From Cucumis sativus (lineage: Eukaryota; Streptophyta; Magnoliopsida; Cucurbitales; Cucurbitaceae), in contig NC_026657.2 of NCBI RefSeq assembly GCF_000004075.3, positions 9,052,001 to 9,116,000 on the forward strand: a DNA stretch of 64,000 nt, in the 5' to 3' direction. This document shows, piece by piece, positions 1 through 11,112 of this stretch (its first letter is position 1; each line of letters starts with the position of its first letter). The notes beneath the pieces were generated by a model, which was given only the letters and a program-made list of their open reading frames with translations, did not search any database and was not told the origin of the DNA. Made by a program: the position numbers and the translations under genes.

Positions 1-837
1 CCAAATCATTTGAATTAAGAATTACTTAGTTCTTATCTTGATATGGGATGTTTCTTAATATAATATTTTATGTTTATCTCACTAAAGCCTTCTTTTTAAT
101 GTAAGAATATATTTTTAATGTAAGAATATATTTAATTCATGAATTGTAAAAAGTACGAATTGAGAATTTGAGTTTTCATACATAGACAAAGAAAAGTATA
201 ATACACACGTTGGATTGGTTTTTAATTTAGATTTCGAAGATCGAAATCAAATCTACAAATATGATAATGGAGTAATGTATGTACAACAAATTTACCTAGC
301 CATTCAACAACCGGAAATTGCAAAGATGTTGTGAATTTTATGTTTAAATGAATCTTTAATTTTAAAAGATGTTTTGAAAATATGAGAATGTATTAGACAT
401 AAGATTGGATTGAAAGTGTTAGAAATTTTTTTAAATATTTTTTTAAGTTTAAAGGTCTATTGGACAAATAACCAAAAGTTGATGGATCTCTTATCTACTA
501 TGTAGATCATAACCTTATTGGTACTAAAATGTCACAAACACATTAAATATTTATATAATAAGAATATGATATTTGTAAAACTAATTATTTATAATTATTT
601 CTTGGGTTCTAATTCAAGCATTAAAAGCTTGATGGTCCATTTGGAAAACAAAAACACAAAACACTAGTACACTAGTACACTACAGTCAATGATTTGACTA
701 ACTTGATGAAGAACATCAACTCTCAAACTTGCTTTCTTCTCAATTACATTATTTAAAACTCCAAAGCCTCTTCTTGTAAAAACCAAAACCCAATTCAGAA
801 AAAGGCTTTAAGAAAAGAAAAAAAATATGTATATGTA
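1..837. other. AT-rich 3' flank of the MYB gene, no gene seen
   Basis: No open frame, RNA gene or recognisable element is visible. The stretch next to position 837 should hold the 3' UTR of the minus-strand MYB gene. A short duplication (ACTAGTACACTAGTACACTAC) lies near 662-682. Confidence 0.5.
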
Positions 838-1813
838 CTAAGGCTGCCATTGCCATGGATTATATCCTCCAAGCTCCATGGCCCATCCCACATCAAGCCC
901 TTCACTCAACATTTCAGGCAGTACAAAGACATTGTTGTTGATCAGCTCAGATGTCAAACTTTGCTCATTATTATCAGTTGTCTGTGTGTAGAAATTTGAG
1001 ATGCTTTGTTTCTTCTCTGCCTCTGATGCAGAAGATGAAGATAAAGTTTCTGATTTATTGTTGTTTTTGTCATGTTGTTCTTCAAGAAGAGCCATGATTT
1101 TGTTCATTTCCGTTGGATTGAATTGTTGTTGTTGTTGCTGCTGCTGCAATTGTTGTTGATGAAATTGCTGTCTTCTCAAGAGACGAGCTTTTGCTTTCCC
1201 ATTTGCATCGGAACTGTCTTTTGCCTTTTTCTTGAAATGGGTTCTCCAATAGTTCTTTATCTCGTTATCGGTTCGTCCCGGTAGACTTCGGGCAATCGTC
1301 GACCACCTGTGCCAGGAGAATTCACAGTTAGTATATACACTACTGACTCACAGGAAGCACGAAGTATATCTCTATCGATATGTGATTAGGAGGTACCTGT
1401 TGCCCCACCTAGCATGAAGCTCAAGAATTATGCTTTCTTCGTGTGGGGTTATTTGTCCTCTTTTCAAATCAGGCCTTAGATAGTTCACCCATCTCAGTCT
1501 GCAACTCTTCCCATTTCTCTTCAATCCTACATAATAACAAAGCATCATAAAATCATTTAAATGTGTAGGAACCAAGTAATTGTCTCACTTTAGTTACTTC
1601 CTAAGTTTAACACAAGACAATACTCTTGATAGATGGGCATTCGTCGGCGGAATGACTTTCTAAATGTTTACCTGCAAGCCTAGCGACAGAGTTCCATCTT
1701 CCTTCACCATATATTCTGACATATTCCATAAGCAGTCTGTCTTCTTCAGCAGTCCAAGGTCCTTTCCTCCAAACTTCATCTTCCATCAAACCCCAACTCC
1801 AATGGCCAACCAT
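838..1813 (-). CDS. R2R3-MYB transcription factor (MYB71/79/121-like)
   Basis: Nuclear DNA-binding transcription factor. Three exons by GT-AG splicing: 1813-1672, 1526-1397 and 1306-838. The phases close on 246 residues, and exon 2 is the 130-bp exon typical of R2R3-MYB genes. The R2 repeat starts [14 protein letters not shown] and continues through [29 protein letters not shown]3 includes [22 protein letters not shown] and ends [21 protein letters not shown]. The C-terminal part carries a glutamine-rich run (about ten Q in a [11 protein letters not shown] pattern), then acidic and serine-rich sequence, probably an activation region. The ATG at 1813 (MVGHWSWGL) is chosen, but the ATG at 1789 (MEDEVWRKG) matches the usual start of the MYB79-like clade and an upstream in-frame TTG also exists. 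The clade assignment rests on remembered similarity; membership of R2R3-MYB is certain. Its DNA targets cannot be told from the sequence. Confidence 0.93.
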
Positions 1814-1855
1814 TGTTCTCAAATTAAACATAAAAGAAAGAACAAAAAGCAACTG

Positions 1856-1882
1856 TCTCTTCTTCTTCTTCTTCTTCTTCTT
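1856..1882. repeat. (TCT)n microsatellite in the MYB 5' leader
   Basis: About nine TCT/CTT units lie between the MYB start codon and its TATA box. On the coding (minus) strand this is a GAA repeat in the probable 5' UTR, and may vary in length between accessions. Confidence 0.8.
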
Positions 1883-1912
1883 ATATGTAATATTTGTCCA
1901 CCAAATTCTTCA

Positions 1913-1920
1913 TATTTATA
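1913..1920 (-). promoter_or_regulatory. TATA box of the MYB gene
   Basis: TATAAATA on the minus strand, about 100 bp upstream of the ATG at 1813. This fits a plant core promoter with a short 5' UTR starting about 30 bp downstream of the box. Confidence 0.55.
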
Positions 1921-4023
1921 CCTCCATTTTCTTTCATGGGTCATTTTCAAAATCATCTCTATCTTTTTCCAACTATGGAAATTACCAAAATACACTCAAC
2001 TCCCTCATACTCAACTACTGTTTAGTAAATAACAATTCTTTTTATAAGATTCTTCTTTCATAATCTTTAGGATTCCCAACTTTCATGTGACCTTTTTTTT
2101 CTTTGTTTGTTTAAATTAATTCTTAAGAAGCTTTGATGATGATGAGATTCAAGAAGCCAAGAAATGAACAGCTGCCCCAATACATTGCCAAGAGATTAGG
2201 TGACATGTTTCAATAGGAAATCAGGATAAAAATGTTCTGTTAATTTGATGCTAAAGTGAGACCTATAAAAGGAAAAGGCAAAAAAAGGAAGAGAGGGGTA
2301 GCCAAGAAATAATGGAGATGAATTTTCATTTAGTTTAAGTGAATGAACCAATGAGAATTTACCATCTGTTCTCATTGGGTAATTTCTTTGGTTTAAGAGA
2401 TTGGTGTTTATTTTTCTTCTTTTGCTTGATGTGTAATCTTGATTGTGTATATATAATTAATATATTAGATTAGATTAGTTGGATTCCAAATTGGGTTATT
2501 GGAGGGAATTATTAAATTATTAAGATGTGTTTGATTTGTCTTCAAACGTCATTCATAAATGGACAGGTGTTGTTTTTTGGTTCAAAGTTTGGGAGAAGAT
2601 AGTGGTTTGTAGATTGCAAGATGAATCCAAATCTTATATCTTTCTTCACCTTCAGATCTTAGGTTTTCATCAGCTCATAGACTTCACAAAAAATAACAAC
2701 ACTTTTGTTTTGTTTTGTCTTCATAGCTGCAAAACTATATGAAGTCATCTATTGATATATCCTCAAATGATTTCCTTTCTGTTTCTATTTTGTATTGCTA
2801 CTTTACTTTAAAGGCTTTATACAAACGGCTTTACCTCTAATAAAAACAATAAAAATGGCATAGAGAAAAAGAAGCCTATCAAAGCCATCGAACCTCGTCA
2901 ACGACCAAACATCACCAAGATCTCTCACCACATCTCGACTTAACAAACCACAAGAAGTGAGATTTCACACAGATCTCATTAACTAACAATTCTAGAGAAG
3001 GTGATCCAAGTTTCTCTCTTCGGACTAAAAGTATAATAAAAAACAGTCTATCCATAGAGAGTTAGGTTTCCATGGCCAAGCAAAACTTATCAAGTAGTGA
3101 AGAACTTAACTTTCTTTAATTGTGTTTGACTACATGTTTGGATTGGTTTTATAAAGCGTTAAGAAAATACTTTTAAGTCAGATGGTATGTAACACCAAAA
3201 TATTTTTATCAGTACATCTATCATTTGCTCGTACATATATATACATACCTTTACTAAGAAGTTCAATCAACTCAATTTATTCATTCTTTTTTCTTCTTCA
3301 TGTGGGGTTTGATTCAATTGTTTTCTATTTGGTTATGGAGATGTTAAACCCTAATGGACTTCTAGAATGCCTTTTCTCTCTAAAAACAACTCAAAGAGTT
3401 GATATCTTAGGAATGGTTGAAAAGAACTAAGAAGTGGGCCTTTTGCACTTTGTTTAAACTCAAAAAAAAAAAAAAAAAAAAGGAATATGATTCACAATCA
3501 CAAAGATGACAATATATTCTTCCTCTTTTTTTCTTTAATCAAATTATAAGTTTGATGGGTTAGTATGATTCTGGAAACAACCATAATTTAATTAATTAAT
3601 TAACTAATAAATACAACTTCCAAGTTGAAACATAATGATATGACAAATGTGGCATTCTTCACTTTATTAATAATAAAGTACAATTTCTTGTACCTATCCA
3701 TCAAATTTTAATCAATATTATTTTTTCAATCCTTTGTTTATTTACTTTAATTCATATGCAATCTTATATATTGCACAAAGTATCTATCTAGTACATTTTT
3801 TTTAGTAAATAAATTTTGAATATCTTTCTTTTAAATACATAGAAATATGCCCACTTTTTTTTCTTCTTTCAGATTAATTTTGGATTGTTGTAATTAAAAA
3901 AAATTGGGTAGATAAATCTCAAATTTAGCTAATTCATGATTTAGCTATAAGAATTAACATATAACTAAAGTTGATTCCAATTTGAATTTAGAGAAGAAAA
4001 AAAAAGATGTCCTCAGAAAATGG
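1921..4023. other. MYB promoter side and intergenic DNA, no gene seen
   Basis: AT-rich sequence with short non-conserved open frames only. A poly-A run lies near 3463-3481. The part next to 1921 should contain the MYB upstream regulatory region, but I recognise no specific element. Confidence 0.45.
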
Positions 4024-4028
4024 AAAAA
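4024..4028 (-). terminator. Pol III terminator of tRNA-Ala
   Basis: A run of five T on the minus strand begins 8 nt beyond the 3' end of the tRNA-Ala gene, as expected for RNA polymerase III termination. Confidence 0.75.
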
Positions 4029-4035
4029 GTTGGGT

Positions 4036-4108
4036 TGGAGATGCAGGGTATCGATCCCCGTACCTCTCGCATGCTAAGCGAGCGCTCTACCATCTGAGCT
4101 ACATCCCC
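4036..4108 (-). tRNA. tRNA-Ala (anticodon AGC)
   Basis: A 73-nt cloverleaf on the minus strand. The 5' arm GGGGATG pairs with 3' CATCTCC followed by discriminator A. The pairing includes the G3:U70 wobble, the classic alanine identity element. The D arm contains TAGCTCAGATGG. The anticodon stem TCGCT/GCGA region exposes the loop TTAGCAT with AGC. The T arm carries GGGATCGATACCC, the normal variant in plant tRNA-Ala(AGC). There is no intron and CCA is not encoded. It translates GCU and, through inosine, GCC codons. Confidence 0.97.
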
Positions 4109-6391
4109 ATTTGATTGCAAAAATTCTTAGTCTTTTAAATCATCTAATATATTTAATTTACTTCTACAAATTAAACCTATTCGTTTTATAAAAATTTTCA
4201 TTCTCTTAGTAAATTTTTTTTTAAAAAAAAAAAATTTACGTTTTAAAAAAAAAAATTACGTTTTAAGGTTTTTAGAAATATTAGTAAAACGTCGATAGCA
4301 ATTAAAAAATAAAATTCTAGAGGTGAAAGAAGTGATTAATTTTAAAAAACTAAATTATTATAGAAAAGATATTAGTCATTGTTTTTTATTAGTTTTATTT
4401 TATTGATTTTACGAGCAAGTTATATTCCAAGTAGCGGAGCTAACTTTAATTGTCAAAGTTTCATCAATTTTATATAAATTTTGTATCTCACGTTTTATTT
4501 TTTACATTTTTAATTTCATCTCATATTGTCGTTCCTAATTTTTTTATCATTTCTTAACTATTTTCTTATCAAACTAAAATAATTTACCTCTCAAACACAA
4601 ATTATTCTAATCAAACTATAATAACTCGGGTTTCAAACAGGTGGTGATCGTTTATTTATTAACACAAGAGTGTAAATATATAAGTATGGGCTTTGGGCTT
4701 ATTTCTATGCCCTTATTGGGCCCATCTAGGGTTAATTTCTTGGGGGAATTTGTGGAGCAAATTTACCCTTCATCTTCCTTTTGATTTATTTATTTTTGTA
4801 AATGATTGGCACCAAATCTTGTGAGATTTGATTTGGTTCATCTTCAATTAAATTAAATTGTATGATCCATTTCAGAGTATTTATTTTGATTTGGTTCATC
4901 TTTTTATTTATTTGATATTGTAGAAATAAACTAGAGTATATTTGATAAGTTGCATGAACAAGGAATAATATATATTTTGTATGTTTACATTTTTTTTGTT
5001 TAGGTATTAAATTTTTGATAAACATAAAGTTTAATTATTAACTAAAAAACATTATGTATGAGTAATTAGTTAAATGTGTATTACGAAAAGTAATTTGATT
5101 ACGATCATAATTCATTTCTTTTATAGTGCAATCCAATTAAGATAAAGTAAAACGTACCATTTACATTAGAGGATGGAGAAAAAGTTAAAAGTTACATAAA
5201 TAAGAATAGGTCCTACAAAATGAGAATAATAGTATTCCCTACTCTTTAATTAATATTGTACCATTCTTTAAAAATAAAATCATGACTTGTTACTTGTTAG
5301 TAGGTCCTATTCCAAATAACAAATTACTTTATGGTAGAAAACATCAACCGTAGCAAGAACAGAGACCAAACTATCGACTAATTTTAGGTCATATTTACCC
5401 CTCCAAATGTAATAAATTAATGGAAACAAAAAAAAAAGTTAATCCGATTACTTTTAGTACTCTTTACTTGTGTTACCCAATTGTATTGATAAATTGAAGA
5501 TGCTCAATCGCATGAGAATTACATTACGTTTAATCGTTATAGCTGAAAATTTTACATTTCTTACATCTTCACTGTTATCATTATCAATATCGTTTGAATT
5601 TCAGAAGTAGAGATAACAATAAATTTTACAAAATTCATAATTTTAAGTATATGCAATAAAAAGAAAATATAATTTACTTTTGTGGTTAAACCTTGTTATC
5701 ATTAATCCATCAATAAATACGATTATATCAATGTAACGATTAATTATTTTCATTTCTTATTTTTCCTTAAAATTGTAGCGTTGATTTATTTTATTTGTTA
5801 ATTAAATTAGGGTGTTACTTACAAAAATTGAAGAGGTGGTAAGAATTAAAAGGTTTTTATTTTTTAATATAATTTGAAAGGTAAAAAATGAATGTTTGAA
5901 ATAAAAATTGAAACGTAAAGTTAAAATTTAAAATTCGTACTTTTCGAGAAGAAAAAAAGTTTATTTTCCGTATACAAAAAGAAATGAGTTTTCTCGTGAC
6001 AACAAATACCAATTGCATTACTTCTTTTTTCTTATCTATATATTTATTTACTCATTTTCCGCAAAAAGTACTTTGACAATTTCATTGAGTATTGTGCAAT
6101 ACATCAAAATATGTGATGTCAATTTTGTAGATTTCTAGGACTCTTCACTCAGATATTATAATTCCATCAAGTTATGTCGAGAGTATAAATTATTTTAGTT
6201 TAAGTTATAATAGTATATATTTGATGTATAGATTATTTTAGTTTGATAAAAAAAATATGAGAGAAAATTAGGACAGTGTTTATTAGAAACTTTTAAATAG
6301 AATTTACAGTAACAAGAAACGGTTATTGTAGTATTAGATAATATTTGTTTCAAACAGTCTCTCGTCTTTAATTGTAGTGGATGACATTTTA
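4109..6391. other. AT-rich intergenic DNA, no gene seen
   Basis: Very AT-rich, with many stops in all frames. Only short chance frames are present, such as one at 4786-5025 without any recognisable motif. No element with clear ends is seen. Confidence 0.5.
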
Positions 6392-6593
6392 GGAATAATA
6401 ATTAAGAATATAACAATATTTTTTTAAAAATTGTAAATATAGCAAAACTAACTAGACCAAATTGTATATGATAGACTTGTATTTGCAATATGGTTTATGG
6501 ATGAAAGACTTTTATCATTTATAAAATTTGACAATTTTTTGTTATATTTGTAGTTTTTTTTAAATGTTACTGTATATTTAATTATTTTGAATA
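6392..6593. mobile_element. MITE-like inverted-repeat element, copy 1
   Basis: About 200 bp. The left end (GGAATAATAATTAAG..., then an ACAATATTTTTTTAAAAATTGTAAATATAGC-type stretch) is repeated in inverted form at the right end (GTTATATTTGTAG...TAAATGTTAC...TTTGAAT). The terminal inverted repeat is about 40 bp and imperfect. Internal sequence includes TGATAGACTTGT. It aligns end to end with the copy at 8463-8671, including flanking GATGAC-ATTTTA. No coding capacity, so it would be a non-autonomous DNA element. The superfamily is not determinable because no clean target duplication is visible. Confidence 0.55.
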
Positions 6594-8462
6594 TAATTGT
6601 TAAATTTGTCACTATACCAAATTATTGCTTCAACTAAAGTTTGGTAATTGAGGCTAAAATCTAACCTAAACTAATTGTTTAAATTGAAGTGTAGTTGTAT
6701 GTTTTTTTAACCAATTTTAAAAAAGTTAAAACCAAAATTATAAAGTTGCCAAATAAATTGCATGGACAATCATTTATAAAGTTGCCCACGTCATAATTAT
6801 ATATATTATATGTATATATTTATTTAAATGATGTAAAATAAATATAATTTTCTAACATAACTTTTTTAACTTTACCAAAAGAGAAATACTATTTTTTTAA
6901 TTAGTACGTATTAATTTTTAGTCCAATATTAAAAATTATTGAACTAAAATGTCATTTTTTCTAAAAAGAAGAATAAACTATTAAATTTTGAAAGAAGTAG
7001 TTTTAATTCAGTAGAAAAATGAGATATTTTGTGGAAAAGATTATTAACTTTGTAATTTTAATCCATAAATGGTATACTTTAAATTTACTTTAAAGTTAAT
7101 GATTTTATTACACAGGATTTTTAATTTTATATCTAATATAATTATAAATATAATTATTTTTTAATATGTTAAATTTATTAAATACTTTCAAAATTTAAGA
7201 ATAAAAACAAAAGTAAGAATTGTTCATATATTTTCTAAAACTTAGAAATAAAATAAATAAATAAAGATCATCAAACTATCTTAAAATGTCCTATGGTTGA
7301 TAACAACTATTTATAAAGTTATGCGTATCAGATAAATAACTTAACATAAGCTAAACTAAACTGACGATACACAATTTCTGGTCGTACCCTTTCCTTTACT
7401 AAGCCCACCCATCATGTAGTCCCTATCTCACTAGGCTCCAACTAAACTTAGTACTTTTCCTTTCCTTTGAAGACTTAGTTTTTCTAGTTTTTATTATTTT
7501 AGGCGTTTCGATAAAAAATAATAGAAAAATTTAGACAATTAACATGCTAAATAACTTGTATAATTCTAATTATAAATATTCAACTCAGTATAAATGTACC
7601 TACCAGTTATTTATTTGGAAATTTTTTAATAAAAAAACTAATTTATTAAACACAAAAATTATATAGAAAGAAAATGTCATGGATCATAGCTCTTATAAAT
7701 TAATTAAATATTGTTTGAGTGGATAACCATTTATTAACAACCAAAATTCTAGTTTTAATGTATTGTATTTCAAATTTTAGGAGTTTGAAACAATTTTTTC
7801 TAAAGAATTGAAAAGAATTTGGTGTGAGTCTCAACCAAAAATTTGAAAATTTGAACTATGATAACGAATATTTGACAAATAAAATTATTTGGTCTCCCAT
7901 CCATTTGAATTTGGTAAAAAGGCAGAATTATAGCTAAATGAGCATTTTTTGCAACATACTTATTACTTATAAATTATTATAATCACACCCAAAAAAATTG
8001 TCACTAGATGATACAATACATTTTTTAGATTTTGTTTGCAATATTCATATATTAGATTTACAAAACTTCAAATAACAATTTGAGTTATTATTATAAGGTT
8101 TTGTCCTCAAAGTATTCAATATATTTGTTTTGATTAAATAATGCAGGTAGGATTTCAAATATTATGTTATAAGGAGTGAATTTTGTGTAAAAATTGTCAG
8201 TTCATTTTTTTATTTTAGCTAATTGTTAGTTTTAATATATTTTAGCTAAGCTAAGTCAATACCATTGCAATTTTTTTGTTCTTGTTTTTTAAATTTTGTT
8301 TGCTAAAACAAAAATTATATATATTTGGTCATTGTTTTCTTGTTTTTAAAAATAAAATGTATTAAAAAAAAACCATGGATATCACACACATGATTTTAAA
8401 AATCTCTTAAAAAACAAACAACACACCCCAAATAAGAAAAATTGCAATTGATGACCATTTTA
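6594..8462. other. AT-rich intergenic DNA between the two MITE copies
   Basis: No gene or RNA recognised. Only low-complexity AT-rich sequence with scattered poly-A and poly-T runs. Confidence 0.5.
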
Positions 8463-8671
8463 TGAATAATAATTAAGGATATAGCAACATTTTAAAAAAA
8501 TTGCAAATATAACAAAACTATCAGTGATAGACTTTGTATGGTTTATCACTGATAAACCAATATTTGCAACATTGTCTATCGGTGATAGACTTATATGATC
8601 GATAGAATTTAACAATTTTGGCTATATTTGTAAATTTTTTAAAATGTTATTAGATACTTGATTATTTTGAA
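8463..8671. mobile_element. MITE-like inverted-repeat element, copy 2
   Basis: Second copy of the element at 6392-6593, about 209 bp. Left arm ATAGCAACATTTTAAAAAAA is mirrored at the right arm as TTTTTTAAAATGTTAT. The interior holds hairpins made of CTATCAGTGATAGAC, GTTTATCACTGATAAAC and CTATCGGTGATAGAC. Immediately after it, the 19-bp unit TATTTTGAATCTAATTAC occurs twice in tandem (about 8664-8702). Hairpin-rich elements of this style are, as I recall, common in cucurbit genomes. Confidence 0.6.
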
Positions 8672-8702
8672 TCTAATTACTATATTTTGAATCTAATTAC
8701 TA

Positions 8703-9743
8703 AATTTACAAAATATGAAACAAACTCTGGAAGTTAACGTCAACAAACAAAATATATTAAAAAAACTAATAATAAGTTCTATTGAAATAATAAGTTCTTT
8801 CTTTTATTTGTCTTTTGCAATTTTTTAATTATTTTTCTCGTCTTTTTTTCACCAATTTTTTTTCAAATAGTTATTTAGTTGTTGGAATATTGTATACCTA
8901 AATTTAAACAACTAAAAATCTTTAAAATAGTCAAATTGAAAGGATCAATCTACCAACGATTTGGCTTCCAAGTTTAAACCATCGTCTACCAAAAATCCAT
9001 TAAAATTTGAAAGAAAAAAAACAGTTTGGATTTGGTTCAATCAAAAAGTTATTAAAAAATAGTTTAGATCTAGATTTGATGGTTCAAATTTAGATTAAAT
9101 ATTTAATTTGCAGATGTGTTTGGACTTTTCGGTTTTGGCGTAAATATTTTGAAACAATGTTGAGACTAGAAAATGAGTGTAGTAGGAAGCAGTATTGTAA
9201 CTAAAGTCACATATAATAACTTAAATAAAATCAAATGTTACTTTATAATTATTAAATAATTGTTTGAATAGATATATACTTTTATTTTCTTTTTAATTAC
9301 CATTATTGATTTTATATTTTATTTAATAAAAAGATAATTTAATGTGAAGTATTGAAATATTATTCAATCCAATCGAACATCCATATTGAAAAAGTTTATG
9401 AAAAATAGGGAAGAACAAGTCCATTCTCTCTAGGAAAAAAGAGTAACAACAAACTAGTTAATTACAACTTTCTTATTAGTATATAATGAATTTTGAAAAT
9501 TTTATGTTAAAATGTTAGATGCAAACCTGTTCGGTTTCACTTTTATCAATCCCAAAAGACTAAGTTTAACAACAACTATAGTAGTAATAATAAAAACAAT
9601 GTAAAGTTCAATAGTTTCAACATTTTCCATTCAACACAACAAAACTCTCGTAGAAGCATTTTAATTAAGTGAAACCTGAAAAAGTGGTTAATTTTGTCCA
9701 CCAATCAGATTTTTTAGGTTAAAAATAGCTAGCTTTTAAGAAT
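8703..9743. other. AT-rich intergenic DNA, no gene seen
   Basis: No frames, RNA genes or ordered repeats are recognised. Confidence 0.5.
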
Positions 9744-9855
9744 GATCTGTCTCTCAATTTAAAGACGATCTGTCTCTCACTTAATTTAAGGACGATCTGT
9801 CTCTCACTTAATTTAAAGACGATCTGTCTCTCAATTTAAAGATATCTGTCTCTCA
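9744..9855. repeat. Five-copy tandem repeat of GATCTGTCTCTC units
   Basis: The core (G)ATCTGTCTCTC begins at about 9744, 9767, 9794, 9821 and 9844. The spacers alternate between ATTTAAAGAC and ACTTAATTTAAGGAC types, giving periods of 23, 27, 27 and 23 bp. It lies about 1.3 kb upstream of the SUVH9-like start codon, in otherwise AT-rich DNA. Confidence 0.85.
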
Positions 9856-11022
9856 GATTCAGAGAGATATAATTTATAACTTTTGCTTACGTCATAACTA
9901 GCTATCTCATTGGATCGATCTATTCATCTTTTTCAGAAAAAATCTAACTGAGTGGAGAAAAACGAGGAAACACAACAAAAATAAAGAAAAAATAAAATAA
10001 AACACAACAATAAATTTTTATTGACATATTCATTTTTCTCAATAAAATGTAAACAAACCGTGAGAAAAAGAAGGTAAACACACCGAGAAAAATAGAAATA
10101 CGATATTTCTTTGAGATTAATAAATCGTTACAACCTGAAGTTTCTCGATAAATATAAAATGTTAACATTAAAAAAAACTTTTAAATTAGTTTGATGTTTA
10201 TGTTTATTTAGTTTTCGAAGTTTCAAAATTTGCAAAATAGTTATGACCCATAAGTTAACTTTAAAATTTAACGGAATATTAACTATTTGTTTAACAATGA
10301 ACATCTTTTTTTATTTACTATTTGCTACTCTTTTGTTATTATTATAATATAAATTAAAATAACTTATGCTGCAAATACAAACTATAATAACTTACTGAAT
10401 CGTCACTAAAATATTTCAACAAGTGCACCCTTTTTTTCATCTCATTCGATTTTCTTTAGCGTTGTAGTTGGCGTCCACGAAGGCCATTCCAATTTTTCGG
10501 TTGGGCTTTTAAGGGTGGAAGTTATACACATACTTGACCCTTCACAATCACCATTTGTTTTCTCAAAGTATTTTTTTTTATCTTTCTATATTCAAATCCT
10601 AAAATCAAATTAATATTTAAACTATTTTAATTCTAAATTATTTATCAACTAATCAAATAATTTTATAAGATGACTTATCTATGTCAATATTTATCTGCTA
10701 GTTAGTCGATATTCCGTAAGTTAAAAGTTAATTTAGAATCGAAGTGTATTTAAGACTAGGAGACTAAAGTGAATCTTTTGAAAGTTGAGAATTACTTTTA
10801 GATTTTATTTAATAAAAAATTATTTTAAAAAGTGGAAAAAAAAAGCGAAATTAAGACAAATATCGGACAAGAAGTAGAAGGAAGAAATAAAAATGTAAAT
10901 TAAGAAAAGAAAGGAAAAAAGGGGAAAAATGAAAAATGAAGGCCAGCGTTCTTGCAAATTGTGCTCGAATTTTGCTTATGCCTTCAAATTACGCCATGGA
11001 AGCTCCAACTGACCTCTCTGAA
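9856..11022. other. Intergenic DNA and probable SUVH9 promoter
   Basis: No gene is recognised. A chance frame at 9944-10168 (minus) has no motif. The last 200 bp become less AT-rich and should contain the SUVH9 core promoter and 5' UTR. Confidence 0.45.
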
Positions 11023-11030
11023 AAACCCTA
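11023..11030 (+). promoter_or_regulatory. Telo-box (AAACCCTA) upstream of SUVH9
   Basis: AAACCCTA, 83 bp before the ATG at 11113. This telomere-like motif is frequent near transcription starts of plant housekeeping genes. Its function here is inferred only. Confidence 0.4.
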
Positions 11031-11112
11031 GCAGAACCTGACCGGAAATCGATCTTCCATGTCCAGACCTCCGTAATTCTAGTGCTTGGAAAGATTTGGA
11101 CGTTTTTAGCCA

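Noticed and set aside
2527-2742. 71-residue plus-strand frame and similar frames in 2.5-3.4 kb
   Set aside because: No motif, no conserved neighbours and AT-rich composition. Most likely chance frames.
9744-9855. Possible CRISPR-like array
   Set aside because: The spacers are themselves near-identical AT-rich pieces and the setting is a plant nuclear genome; it is a simple tandem repeat.
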